Positions 32,520 through 40,475 of a DNA stretch of 47,571 nt are shown one piece after another. The stretch covers positions 1 through 47,571 of the forward strand of contig NZ_BAGJ01000262.1 in NCBI RefSeq assembly GCF_000308775.1, written 5' to 3'. The stretch is from Nocardia testacea NBRC 100365 (GTDB lineage: Bacteria > Actinomycetota > Actinomycetes > Mycobacteriales > Mycobacteriaceae). The notes below the pieces were generated by a model. It saw only the letters and a program-made list of their open reading frames with translations, was not told the origin of the DNA and made no database searches. The translations under genes and the position numbers were made by a program. Numbering within the stretch: position 1 is the first letter of the stretch; every line of letters starts with the position of its first letter.

Positions 32520-32840
32520 GTGCTCTCCTACACCATCCAAGGTGCGTCCGACGACACCGCGATCGTCACCACCTCCGACGGCTTCTCTCGAGAAGTCGAG
32601 GAATACAGCGCCTACGACGGCGCGGTCTTCCACATCGTCTCCCGCACCGGCGGCCAGCTCCGAGTCCGGCTCGACCAGGACTCCGACACGGGCTGCTGGA
32701 ACATCGGAATCGGCGCGACCAACGAGGCCAAGCCAGTGCCCAACTGGCCGCTGCGCATCGAGCCCAGCGGCGACGACTACAGCCCCCGGCTCACGATCGA
32801 GGCCCCCGCCGACGCGCGGCTCCTCGAGGTGACCAGCTGA
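32520..32840 (+). CDS. Small beta-rich phage protein
   Basis: 106 aa, GTG. Repeated beta-strand patterns (YTIQGASDDTAIVTTS, GQLRVRLDQ, RLTIEAPADARLLEV) predict a beta sandwich. No family known. Confidence 0.55.
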   Translation: MLSYTIQGASDDTAIVTTSDGFSREVEEYSAYDGAVFHIVSRTGGQLRVRLDQDSDTGCWNIGIGATNEAKPVPNWPLRIEPSGDDYSPRLTIEAPADARLLEVTS

Positions 32841-32852
32841 CCACTAACACCT

Positions 32853-32870
32853 CCGGTCCCGCCAGACCGG
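32853..32870 (+). promoter_or_regulatory. CCGCCA-loop hairpin
   Basis: CCGGTC-ccgcca-GACCGG, then CCAAGGAACCAACCCCAG. It lies upstream of the GTG at 32912, slightly further than in other members. Confidence 0.75.
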
Positions 32871-32911
32871 CCAAGGAACCAACCCCAGTCCAGCCCCAGG
32901 AGATACCAGCC

Positions 32912-33274
32912 GTGTCCACAGCCGCAGCCGCTATCGACGCCGTACTGCAAGCCATCACCAACGAGGCTTCGCACGGCCCTGCGACGAGACTGGAGGCGCT
33001 CGCGCGGACCCTCGACTCGCTCTCCGGATACCTCACCGGAGGCATCAGCGGCCCCGTCCTCACCAACGGCCCTATGGTCGTCCCTGTCTCCGCCCCCGAT
33101 GTCGCCTACCTCGAAGGCTTCATCGACAACGCGGTCATCGTCTCCCAGACCGACGCCTCGATCTGGGAACGGACCGGCGCGTTCTGGTACACCACCGGAT
33201 CGGACGCCGGACTGACCTCCAACGACCTCGCCGCCCGAGGCCCGTGGCGCGTCATCCGCCACCGCGCGAACTGA
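32912..33274 (+). CDS. Small phage protein, unknown
   Basis: 120 aa, GTG after CAGGAGATACCAGCC; the frame is open upstream but runs antiparallel to known features. Helical N-terminus (AAAAIDAVLQAITNEASHGP) and an alpha/beta C-terminus. Unknown function. Confidence 0.55.
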   Translation: MSTAAAAIDAVLQAITNEASHGPATRLEALARTLDSLSGYLTGGISGPVLTNGPMVVPVSAPDVAYLEGFIDNAVIVSQTDASIWERTGAFWYTTGSDAGLTSNDLAARGPWRVIRHRAN

Positions 33275-33290
33275 CCGCCGCCCCCCGAAC

Positions 33291-33372
33291 GCCGGGGCTG
33301 CACCCCACTTCTCGACCCCGCCGCCGCGAGCACAGCGCCGCAGGCACAGGGGTCGACTGGTGCAGCCCCGGC
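33291..33372 (+). other. Large nested stem-loop upstream of a small ORF
   Basis: Outer arms GCCGGGGCTGCACC / GGTGCAGCCCCGGC (14 perfect pairs), inner arms CGACCCC / GGGGTCG, with a 29-nt apical region GC-rich and containing GCCGCCGCG. It ends 22 bp before ATG 33395. It starts 13 bp after a degenerate TGACCGCCGCC, which looks like a relic CCGCCA hairpin. Confidence 0.7.
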
Positions 33373-33394
33373 CCTGCACCCGAAACGAGGGCTC

Positions 33395-33634
33395 ATGAGC
33401 CTCACCGATCAACTGCGCGCGGAGGACCGCACCACCCGCCGCTGCATTGCGGGCCGCTGGCTCGCCTCCCTGCCCGACACCGAGCAGGCCGAAGTGCGGC
33501 AGTGGCTCGACAACGGCGGCCGGAAGTCCGTGCTGCTTCGCGTCGCCCGAACCCGCGGCTACGAGGGCTCCAACGCGATGCTCTACTCGCACACCCTCCA
33601 CTCGTGCTGCTGCCCGGTCGAGGCGACCGCGTGA
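33395..33634 (+). CDS. Small phage protein, unknown
   Basis: 79 aa. Helical N-terminus, HSCCCPV near the end. GTGA overlap with the metallophosphoesterase gene. Unknown function. Confidence 0.55.
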   Translation: MSLTDQLRAEDRTTRRCIAGRWLASLPDTEQAEVRQWLDNGGRKSVLLRVARTRGYEGSNAMLYSHTLHSCCCPVEATA

Positions 33635-34770
33635 GCATCGGCGAGGAACTGGCCGCGACCGCCACCGCGACCAGCGACCCCGGATATACGCCGCGCGTCG
33701 AGTTCGACGGCCGCAGCGGCTATATCGACAGCGAGCAGCACCGGGCCGACGAGGCCCCGCCGGCCTTCGCCGAGCTTCTCGAAAAGCACAGCCTGGCCGG
33801 TGTGAAGCTCGATCCGACCCGGTCTGTTCGGGTGTCGCGGTGGCAGAACTTCCACCGCGAATGGTTGCAAGCCGACCGGTTCTACATCGTCGCCGACAAC
33901 GGCGAACCCGAGCCCGGTGAGCGGCTCATACAGCAGATCGTCGAACGTGCCGCGTCACCGCGTCGGCCTGTCGCGGCGGGCGCCGCGGTGTTCAACTTCC
34001 AGGCCAGCGACTTGCAGATCGGCAAGGTGGACAACGGCGGAACCGACGCGATCCTGGAGCGGTACTGGTCCGCGTTGGAGCGCGCCGTCGCGAAGCTGAC
34101 GCAGTTGCGTGCGACGCGTCCGATCAGCACCGTGCACCTGATGTTCCCAGGCGACTGCGTCGAGGGGAACCAGTCGCAGTCCGGTCGGCTCATCTGGCGC
34201 ACCGATCTGACGCTCACCGAACAGATCCAGGTGTTCGAGCAGATCCTGTACAGCACTATCGACGCGTTCGCTGACGTCGCCGACGAACTGCTGTGCGACG
34301 TCGTGAACGGCAACCACGACGAGGCGCAACGCGTCCCCGTGACGCGACCGGGTGACGGGTGGGCGACGCACGCCGCGAACAGCGTCGCGCGGGGGCTGAC
34401 GCGTAATCCCGACGCGTACGAGCACGTCACCATCCGCACCCCTGAGCCGGAACGCGGCAACATGACTGTCCCCGTGGGCGACACGGTATTCACCATCGCG
34501 CACGGTCATCAGTGGCGACGCGGCAAGGCAATGGAGTGGTGGCAGCAGCAGGCATTCCATGGACAAGGCCCGGGAGGCGCTGACGTGCTCGTGCACGGCC
34601 ATTTCCACACCTTCGAGCTGGAGACGACGCGGACGCGTACCCGTATCCAGTCCTCCACCCTCGACGGCGGCTCCAACTACTACCGGGACCGGCACGGCGC
34701 GGAAGCGCGACGCGGAGCCCTCGTATACCTCACCCAGGCCGGGGACGTCTCGGACCTATCGCTCGTCTAG
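33631..34770 (+). CDS. Phage metallophosphoesterase
   Basis: 379 aa, GTG. Calcineurin-type motifs are present in order: SDLQIGK (~124), GDCVEGN (~173), NGNHDE (~227), HGHQWR (~290) and HGHFHTFE (~321). The first motif has Gln in place of the usual His, a common variation in phage proteins. Likely a nuclease or phosphatase acting on DNA or RNA during replication. Confidence 0.85.
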   Translation: MSIGEELAATATATSDPGYTPRVEFDGRSGYIDSEQHRADEAPPAFAELLEKHSLAGVKLDPTRSVRVSRWQNFHREWLQADRFYIVADNGEPEPGERLIQQIVERAASPRRPVAAGAAVFNFQASDLQIGKVDNGGTDAILERYWSALERAVAKLTQLRATRPISTVHLMFPGDCVEGNQSQSGRLIWRTDLTLTEQIQVFEQILYSTIDAFADVADELLCDVVNGNHDEAQRVPVTRPGDGWATHAANSVARGLTRNPDAYEHVTIRTPEPERGNMTVPVGDTVFTIAHGHQWRRGKAMEWWQQQAFHGQGPGGADVLVHGHFHTFELETTRTRTRIQSSTLDGGSNYYRDRHGAEARRGALVYLTQAGDVSDLSLV

Positions 34771-34779
34771 GAGCCCGCC

Positions 34780-35037
34780 ATGCCACCAAACCTGCTCGAC
34801 TTCAGCAGTCTTCACACGGTCTGGCTGCTGCTACCTGGCCTATTTGTATGCACCGCAAGGCCGTTCGCCTCTGCCTGCGGCGCGGAGCCGGCCGCCACGC
34901 GCCGCGCAATCGATCCTGCGCTAGTGGATTATGACAGCCCGTACCGTGAAGTCATCACCCGTAAGGGAATTAAGGTCATTCTCGACTCCGGTCGAGTTCC
35001 TGATTCTTCGCTTCGGGTCGTAAATAAGGATGAATAG
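34780..35037 (+). CDS. Possible truncated phage protein overlapping an inserted gene
   Basis: 85 aa, ATG after AGGAGCCCGCC. The first ~45 residues look coding with a hydrophobic segment; the rest is antisense to the last ~115 bp of the leftward nuclease-like gene. It may be the front part of a phage gene cut by the cargo insertion, or not a gene. Confidence 0.3.
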   Translation: MPPNLLDFSSLHTVWLLLPGLFVCTARPFASACGAEPAATRRAIDPALVDYDSPYREVITRKGIKVILDSGRVPDSSLRVVNKDE

Positions 35038-35802
35038 CCCCTGTACGTGCGGATGGCCGCGGAACCAAGCCACATCAGATGCCAGCTCCTCCCGAAGCTT
35101 CGGCAAGGTCAGACTTTCCCGAGTCATTTTCGTCTCGATAGCCAGTCTCTCACGTTTGAGTAGGAAATCGAGCCGCGAAGAGCGCCCACCCATCGTGGGC
35201 GTAGGCTCCTCCGCTTGCACCTCTTCAAAGTGCAGGACAGTAATCGAATGCAGGATGTGCTGTAGGTCGTACTCGTCATTTACGACCAGGCCAGCCCTGC
35301 CCGACCTGGCCCCCTCTGCGAGGATAGAAAGAGATTCGGGCAACTTGCGTGAGATATTTTCAAGCAGTTCGAGACTGTCGGCCGTACCCGCGTCTATTCC
35401 CAAGCGAGACAATGCTTCGTATAGATAGCTAACCTGCTCATTGAGTGGATGGATAAAATTCTTTTCATATGGCCACGACCATGGAGAATTGAATATCTCT
35501 CGCGATGCGTCCGTCATCGTGTCCGGACTGACCGGAAATGCCCGCCGAGGTTCTTCCAAAAACTTCTTTATCTTCCAGCTAAGCGTTCCACCCTCATACT
35601 CCTTTCGAAAGCGATCGCGCAAATCTTCCGGGAGCACCGCCAGGCTGGATGAATACCAACTGCGATATTCCGCACGCAACTTAGCGGCAGCGGACTCGCC
35701 TGCTGCTTCATCGTTCCCTTGAATGGCTCCCGCTAGAGCTTCGAAGTTCGATGCAGCGTCGATGAGTTCCTGAATCTTGCCTGCCGCATTGCGAGTAGCC
35801 AT
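34921..35802 (-). CDS. DpnII/MboI-like PD-(D/E)XK protein, probable defence effector
   Basis: 293 aa, ATG without a Shine-Dalgarno sequence; TAAACT ends 7 bp upstream, so leaderless translation is likely. The C-terminal domain (about 175-290) reads YDLQHILHSITVLHFEEVQ, GGRSSRLDFLLKRERLAIETK and LIYDPKRRIRNSTGVENDL, the motif order of the REase_DpnII-MboI family, with catalytic Asp near 213 and E-x-K near 224-226. The N-terminal ~170 residues are helical. Distinctly lower GC than neighbours and on the opposite strand. No methyltransferase is adjacent, so it is not a simple restriction pair. Confidence 0.75.
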   Translation of the reverse strand: MATRNAAGKIQELIDAASNFEALAGAIQGNDEAAGESAAAKLRAEYRSWYSSSLAVLPEDLRDRFRKEYEGGTLSWKIKKFLEEPRRAFPVSPDTMTDASREIFNSPWSWPYEKNFIHPLNEQVSYLYEALSRLGIDAGTADSLELLENISRKLPESLSILAEGARSGRAGLVVNDEYDLQHILHSITVLHFEEVQAEEPTPTMGGRSSRLDFLLKRERLAIETKMTRESLTLPKLREELASDVAWFRGHPHVQGLFILIYDPKRRIRNSTGVENDLNSLTGDDFTVRAVIIH

Positions 35803-35891
35803 GACAAAGAGTTTACAAAGCCCGACCGTCTCCCACCCAGCTTGCGGCCGTTGACGAGTTGGAACCCGCAACACGCAACACACCACTCCTC

Positions 35892-35921
35892 ATTGCGCAG
35901 TGAATGCGCAGTGGAGAGCAT
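35892..35921 (+). promoter_or_regulatory. Tandem repressor operators with weak promoter
   Basis: Two TGCGCAGTG sites in direct tandem (35894-35912). A TTGCGC -35-like box, 16-17 bp and GAGCAT would place the start near GTG 35928. The boxes are poor matches; the operators are clear. Confidence 0.55.
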
Positions 35922-35927
35922 CGTGTC

Positions 35928-36533
35928 GTGAACCACGAACGGGAAAAGCAGCAGGCATCGTGCCGACTCGACTCCCGTTTTGTGCAGCCCGGCGAAGACC
36001 CCACCTGGCACCTGCACCCGGACACCATCGCCGCCATAGCGCACTGCGAAACAGCCTGCCCGATTAGCCAAGTTGTCGACTGCGCTCGCCGCGCACTCGG
36101 CGCCGGGCAGCTCGCCACCGAACCGGAGATCACGCTGCCCGCTGACGGAGTGATCGCCGCCGGAATCATCTGCCGGGGTGACAACTCCACGGTGCTGGCG
36201 TTGCAGGCCGTGATCGACCGGTATGGGCGTGGAGCCCAGAGGATCCGGCTTTGCGCGGGCTGCGAACGGCGCCTCATCCCGGCCGGGGAGACGCTCGGCG
36301 TGAACGAAGCCCACCTCGCCGCCCGCGGTTTGTGCAAGGGCTGCTACTCCGCGACCGACCGGTCCGGGCAGATGGCGAAGGTGTACCAGCTCCGCCCGGA
36401 GCACTGCGTCGACTGCTCCCGTCCGATGGTCGGCCCACGCGACCCCGTCCCGGAGGGCCATGTCCGCCACGCCTCACGCGGCCGCTGCTCCGGCTGCCAG
36501 ACCAAACACCGCCGCGCAAGGAAGACCGCATGA
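35928..36533 (+). CDS. WhiB-like/zinc-ribbon phage protein
   Basis: 201 aa from GTG 35928 (leaderless reading). The N-terminus has ASCRLDS, then HCETACPISQVVDCARRALGAG, resembling the WhiB cluster region though Cys spacings are wider (C-x3-C, C-x7-C). The C-terminus has two zinc-ribbon units: LCAGCERRL ... LCKGCY and HCVDCSRPM ... RCSGCQ. Could be a transcription regulator made by the phage. First gene after the operator pair. Confidence 0.6.
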   Translation: MNHEREKQQASCRLDSRFVQPGEDPTWHLHPDTIAAIAHCETACPISQVVDCARRALGAGQLATEPEITLPADGVIAAGIICRGDNSTVLALQAVIDRYGRGAQRIRLCAGCERRLIPAGETLGVNEAHLAARGLCKGCYSATDRSGQMAKVYQLRPEHCVDCSRPMVGPRDPVPEGHVRHASRGRCSGCQTKHRRARKTA

Positions 36534-36730
36534 CCAAGCTATTCGGCGAACTGAACTACGACGATGTCGGCTCGACCCTCGTCTACCGGGTGAAGCAGAA
36601 GACGCACCGCGTGCGCCTGGTCGACGTGCTGCGCCCGCAGACCCATGTCGTCGCCTCAGTAGTCCGCGGAGTTGGTGCACCGCAGCCTCTCACGCTGCCC
36701 AATGACACACCCGTGGTGCTCGAACCCTGA
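36530..36730 (+). CDS. Small phage protein, unknown
   Basis: 66 aa, ATGA overlap. Beta-rich with a basic middle. Unknown function. Confidence 0.5.
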   Translation: MTKLFGELNYDDVGSTLVYRVKQKTHRVRLVDVLRPQTHVVASVVRGVGAPQPLTLPNDTPVVLEP

Positions 36731-36731
36731 C

Positions 36732-36747
36732 GCCGACCGCCATCGGC
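36732..36747 (+). promoter_or_regulatory. CCGCCA-loop hairpin
   Basis: GCCGA-ccgcca-TCGGC, then AAGGAGCCAACCC and ATG 36762. Confidence 0.7.
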
Positions 36748-36761
36748 AAGGAGCCAACCCT

Positions 36762-37232
36762 ATGCCCAACCGCGCCACCCTCCCACTTCCCTACTCGAAA
36801 CCACCGCTGAGCCTCAACGACTCCGGCGCCTCGCGCGGCGCGATGTTCGCCAAGGCCCGGGTCCGCCGTCAGATCCGCGCCGACGTGTGCAGGCTCGCCG
36901 CGCTCGCGTACCTGCCTCGCGGAGTCGAGCATGTGACTGTCCAACTGCACTACCAGCCGCGCGACAACCGCACCCGCGACACCGACAATCTCGCGGCCAC
37001 CCTGAAACCGCTGTGCGACGCGTTGACCGTCGGGAAACCGGCCAGCGTCACCGCGAAGGGCCGCAAGATCGCCGCGGTGCTCGGGTACGGGATAGTCCGC
37101 GACGACGGCCCGAAGTGGATGAGCAAACCGGAGCCGATCATTCACCCAGCGGTCAAAGGCGAGGCCGGCCGAATGTGGCTGGAACTGACCTGGCCGGACG
37201 CGGTCGACCTCAGCCAGCAGGTGCCCGCGTGA
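36762..37232 (+). CDS. RusA-like Holliday junction resolvase
   Basis: 156 aa. NRTRDTDNLAATLKPLCDAL at about 70-90 and GYGIVRDDGPKW at about 110-121 carry the Asp residues of the RusA active site (D-x-DN...K...D...DD). RusA cuts four-way junctions arising during phage recombination or replication. GTGA overlap with the next gene. Confidence 0.85.
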   Translation: MPNRATLPLPYSKPPLSLNDSGASRGAMFAKARVRRQIRADVCRLAALAYLPRGVEHVTVQLHYQPRDNRTRDTDNLAATLKPLCDALTVGKPASVTAKGRKIAAVLGYGIVRDDGPKWMSKPEPIIHPAVKGEAGRMWLELTWPDAVDLSQQVPA

Positions 37233-37381
37233 TCTGCATCGATCTGCGACTCCCGCTCGGTGTGCGCCTGCACATCGAGGTGCGACGCGGGCCGGACCCG
37301 CTCGACATCGTCACCGCGGTCTGGTCCGAGCGGTACCGCGAACCGCCCTACTGCGACGACCACCAATGCGATTGCCCGTAA
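37229..37381 (+). CDS. 50-residue phage protein, unknown
   Basis: GTG overlapping the resolvase stop. C-terminal YCDDHQCDCP could bind a metal. Unknown function. Confidence 0.5.
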   Translation: MICIDLRLPLGVRLHIEVRRGPDPLDIVTAVWSERYREPPYCDDHQCDCP

Positions 37382-37398
37382 TCCCTGGAGAGGAACCC

Positions 37399-37947
37399 AT
37401 GTCTCAGGACGCCGTTCTCGGCATCACCAAAGAGCAGCTCGATGCACAGTTCACGGAGCTGTCGAAATCGGTCCCGCCCGGACCGTTGAGGGACGAGATG
37501 CGCCGCCAGTTCGACGAGGGCATGGCGCGTGTCCCGGACGGCGTGACCCTGCCGTTCGTGCGCGGTGGCGGTGGCACCGGCCACGCCAACAGTGGCGGGG
37601 GCGTGAGCGGCATCGGGCCCTACGGTCCCACAGCGTCGGCAGTGCCCGCACCGGAGGCGCCCGAGCCGACGCCGCAGGACGACGCCACTGTGCCCGCCCC
37701 CGATGTGCTGGCCGAGGCTCGCACGCTGATCTACGGCGACCGCGAAGACCAGTACGGGGACCCTCGCGACGCTTTCGCGCGGATCGCGGGACTGTGGTCG
37801 GCCTACCTCGGTATCGAAGTGACCTCGGCCGACTTCGCCAACCTGATGATCCTGATGAAGACGGCCCGCACCAAGGACGGCTATCACCGGGACTCCTACG
37901 TCGACATCGTTGGATACGCAGCCAACGCGGAGAGGATCGCCGGATGA
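37399..37947 (+). CDS. DUF6378-domain phage protein
   Basis: 182 aa, ATG after GAGAGGAACCC. The C-terminal ~80 residues (LIYGDREDQYGDPRDAFARI, then LMILMKTARTKDGYHRDSYV) match DUF6378, a helical domain common in phages, often near nucleotide-metabolism or modification genes. The N-terminal part is a Gly-rich linker. ATGA overlap with the ParB-like gene. Confidence 0.75.
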   Translation: MSQDAVLGITKEQLDAQFTELSKSVPPGPLRDEMRRQFDEGMARVPDGVTLPFVRGGGGTGHANSGGGVSGIGPYGPTASAVPAPEAPEPTPQDDATVPAPDVLAEARTLIYGDREDQYGDPRDAFARIAGLWSAYLGIEVTSADFANLMILMKTARTKDGYHRDSYVDIVGYAANAERIAG

Positions 37948-38522
37948 CCTCCGTCGCCATCACCGACCTGATCCCGTACCCGGGCAACCCGCGCCGCGGC
38001 GATATCGAGCAGATCGCCGCCAGCCTGCGGAAGACCGGCCAGTACCGGCCGATTGTCGTGCAGCGCAGCACCAGCTACATCCTCGCAGGCAACCACACCA
38101 TGCAGGCTGCTGCGTCTCTCGGCTGGAAAGAGATCGACGTCCATCACGTCGACGTCGACGACGAGACCGCGCGCCGGATCGTGCTCGCCGACAACCGCAC
38201 TGCGGACAAGGGGCACTACGACATAGCGGCCCTGACCGAGCTGTTGCAGGACCTGCCGGACCTGGAGGGCACCGGATACACCGACGCCGATCTGGAGGCG
38301 TTGCTCGACTCGATCGACACCGAGCCCGATCTGCCGGGCGAGGAGGAGAAGCCCGGCCTCGGCGAGGCGGTCATCTCCTACAACCTCATCTTCGACGACG
38401 AGGACCAGCAGAACACCTGGTTCGAGTTCACGAAGTGGCTGAAACGCACCTACACCGACAAGGACACGGTCGCCGAGCGGCTGACCGAGTACCTGCAAGC
38501 CACAGCAGGAGACCGGACATGA
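37944..38522 (+). CDS. ParB/IbrB-like nuclease-fold protein 1 (modification cassette)
   Basis: 192 aa. ParB N-terminal motifs: LIPYPGNPRRGDIEQIAASL, QYRPIVVQ, YILAGNHTMQAA and ARRIVLADNRTADKG. No HTH for partition is present; the C-terminus is acidic and helical. Stand-alone ParB-domain proteins next to PAPS-reductase-like enzymes (as in IbrA/IbrB pairs) are part of predicted phage nucleic-acid modification systems. It overlaps its neighbours by 4 bp. Confidence 0.8.
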   Translation: MTSVAITDLIPYPGNPRRGDIEQIAASLRKTGQYRPIVVQRSTSYILAGNHTMQAAASLGWKEIDVHHVDVDDETARRIVLADNRTADKGHYDIAALTELLQDLPDLEGTGYTDADLEALLDSIDTEPDLPGEEEKPGLGEAVISYNLIFDDEDQQNTWFEFTKWLKRTYTDKDTVAERLTEYLQATAGDRT

Positions 38523-38842
38523 GCAAGGGCGTCGCCGCGGTGCCGTACTGCACGCGCAGCGGCAACATGCTGGCCTACCCGGACCCCGGTTCGGAGATGC
38601 GGACCAACGCTCCGTTCACCGCAACCCTGCGGATCGTCGACTATATCCGTGGTCGGTCCGCAGCTAGGTTCGTGCTGGAGGACAAGGCAACCGGCCTCAC
38701 GTTCCCGATGTTCCTGACCGACATGCTCAACGTGTTGCAGCACGCGTCGATCGAAAAGGGCGTCGTCTCCGGCCGCTGGATCGGCTGCAAACGCGGCCAG
38801 AACTACGGGCTGCGCCTCGAATCGCAGGACGGTGACGACTGA
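38519..38842 (+). CDS. Small protein inside the modification cassette
   Basis: 107 aa, ATGA overlap. Beta-rich (FTATLRIVDYI, AARFVLEDKATGLTFPMF). Locked between the ParB-like and PAPS-reductase-like genes by overlaps on both sides, so probably a working member. No family recognised. Confidence 0.6.
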   Translation: MSKGVAAVPYCTRSGNMLAYPDPGSEMRTNAPFTATLRIVDYIRGRSAARFVLEDKATGLTFPMFLTDMLNVLQHASIEKGVVSGRWIGCKRGQNYGLRLESQDGDD

Positions 38843-39921
38843 TGCCGCGCGTCAAAGGCTTCATCGACGCCAACGTCTACGACGAGGCCAAACGCAGGAT
38901 GCACCGCGTCTACGACCTGTTCGACACGGTGCTGGTCGCGTTCTCCGGCGGCAAAGACTCCCTCGCCGCGCTGCACCTGGTCCGGGAGGTCGCCGTCGAA
39001 CGCGGCGACACCCGCCCGATCAAAGCCGTGTTCCGCGACGAGGAACTGATCCCCGATCAGGTCGTCGACTTCGTCGACGAGTACCGGCAACTCGATTGGG
39101 TCGATCTGCGCTGGTACTGCGTGCCGCTGGAGTCCACCAAGTACATCCTCGGCACGAGCACCCGATACATCCAGTGGGACCCGGCCCGGGAGCACATGCG
39201 CCCCATACCGGACTGGGCACTCACCGCGGAGAAGCTCGGGCTGCCTGCCGGCCTCGTGCTCGACCAGTACACCGCCGACACCCTGGTTTCCCGGGGTGAG
39301 CGCGGGAAGGTCGCAATCGTGACCGGCGTCCGGGCTGCGGAGTCGCTAATGCGGTTCAACGCGATGAAGGCGAAGCTGCACGACAACTACATCAACGCGA
39401 CCAAGGACCCGCGCGTGATGACGGTCAAGCCGCTGTTCGACTGGCAGGAAAACGACATCTTCCGGTACTTCTACGACCAGGGGATCCGCTACTGCCCGCT
39501 GTACGACGCGCAGGTGCTCTCCGGTGCACCACTGCGGGTGTCGACACCTTTGCACGCCGAGTCCGCGAAAACGTTCGGCCGCCTGCGGGAGTTCGCGCCC
39601 ACCTTCTACGCGCAGGTGATCGACCTGGTGCCGGAGATGGCCGTGCAGGAGCGGTATTACGGCGAGCTGGATCGGGCCGGGTTGCTGCGCCGGTATGGGC
39701 AGTCGTTCGACGGTGTGCGGGCCTATATCGAGGAGCACATCACCGACGAGCAGCAGCAGGCGAAGGCCCTGGCGCGGCTGCGGACCGTGCGCGGCCGCGC
39801 AGCGCACAGCCCAGCCGCTTATCCGCCCGACCACGTTCTCAAACAGATCATGGCGGGCGGCTACAAGCGTGACCTGCTGCCCTTGACCAGGACCGAACAA
39901 CAGAAGCGAGCAGCGAAGTGA
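38842..39921 (+). CDS. PAPS-reductase/DndC/IbrA-like ATP-pyrophosphatase-fold protein
   Basis: 359 aa. The PP-loop SGGKDS is at residues 35-40, followed by FRDEELIPDQVVDFVDEY and, at ~215-235, VKPLFDWQENDIFRYFYDQG, typical of the PAPS-reductase family. The enzyme class activates a carbonyl or sulfate by adenylation. Between two ParB-like proteins and a methyltransferase it most likely works on a nucleic-acid base or backbone, not on sulfate assimilation. Confidence 0.85.
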   Translation: MPRVKGFIDANVYDEAKRRMHRVYDLFDTVLVAFSGGKDSLAALHLVREVAVERGDTRPIKAVFRDEELIPDQVVDFVDEYRQLDWVDLRWYCVPLESTKYILGTSTRYIQWDPAREHMRPIPDWALTAEKLGLPAGLVLDQYTADTLVSRGERGKVAIVTGVRAAESLMRFNAMKAKLHDNYINATKDPRVMTVKPLFDWQENDIFRYFYDQGIRYCPLYDAQVLSGAPLRVSTPLHAESAKTFGRLREFAPTFYAQVIDLVPEMAVQERYYGELDRAGLLRRYGQSFDGVRAYIEEHITDEQQQAKALARLRTVRGRAAHSPAAYPPDHVLKQIMAGGYKRDLLPLTRTEQQKRAAK

Positions 39922-40475
39922 GCAACGCTGAGGGCCTGCCCAGGCTCACCCCGACCCCGGCCGACGAGAACCCGATCGACCATATCCAGTGGGTTCCGGC
40001 CGACACCCTGGACCCGAACGTGTGGAACCCGAACCGGGTCCACCGGCCGGAGCTGCGTCTGCTGGAGCGGTCCCTGCTGTCGACCAGCTGGATTCAGCCG
40101 CTCATGGTCAACCCCGACCGGATCATCATCGACGGCTTCCACCGCTGGCGTCTGTCGCAGGACTCCGCCGCGGTCCGGAAGCGTTGGCGCGGCCGGGTGC
40201 CGGTCGCTGTGCTCGACGTCGACCGGCCGACGGCCATGCTGATGACGATCCGGATCAACCGCGCGAAGGGCACGCACGCCGCGGTGGAGATGTCGGCGAT
40301 CGTGCACGAGTTGCTGACCGTGCACCATCTCGACCCCGACCAGATCGCCGCCGAGATCGGCGGCACCCGCCAGGAGGTCGACCTCCTGGCCCAAGATGGC
40401 GTGTTCACCGCTCGCGGTATCGCCGACCACGCCTACTCCCCCGCCTGGTACCCGAAGGACGCGAAAACCGCATGA
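39918..40475 (+). CDS. ParB-like protein 2 (modification cassette)
   Basis: 185 aa, GTGA overlap. VPADTLDPNVWNPNRVHRPE, WIQPLMVNPDRIIIDGFHRW and TIRINRAKGTHAAVEMSAIV form a ParB N-terminal domain (the G-x-H-R active motif reads DGFHRW). Followed by an HTH-like segment (LDPDQIAAEIGGTRQEVDLL). Distinct from ParB-like 1; two per cassette is unusual. Confidence 0.8.
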   Translation: MSNAEGLPRLTPTPADENPIDHIQWVPADTLDPNVWNPNRVHRPELRLLERSLLSTSWIQPLMVNPDRIIIDGFHRWRLSQDSAAVRKRWRGRVPVAVLDVDRPTAMLMTIRINRAKGTHAAVEMSAIVHELLTVHHLDPDQIAAEIGGTRQEVDLLAQDGVFTARGIADHAYSPAWYPKDAKTA

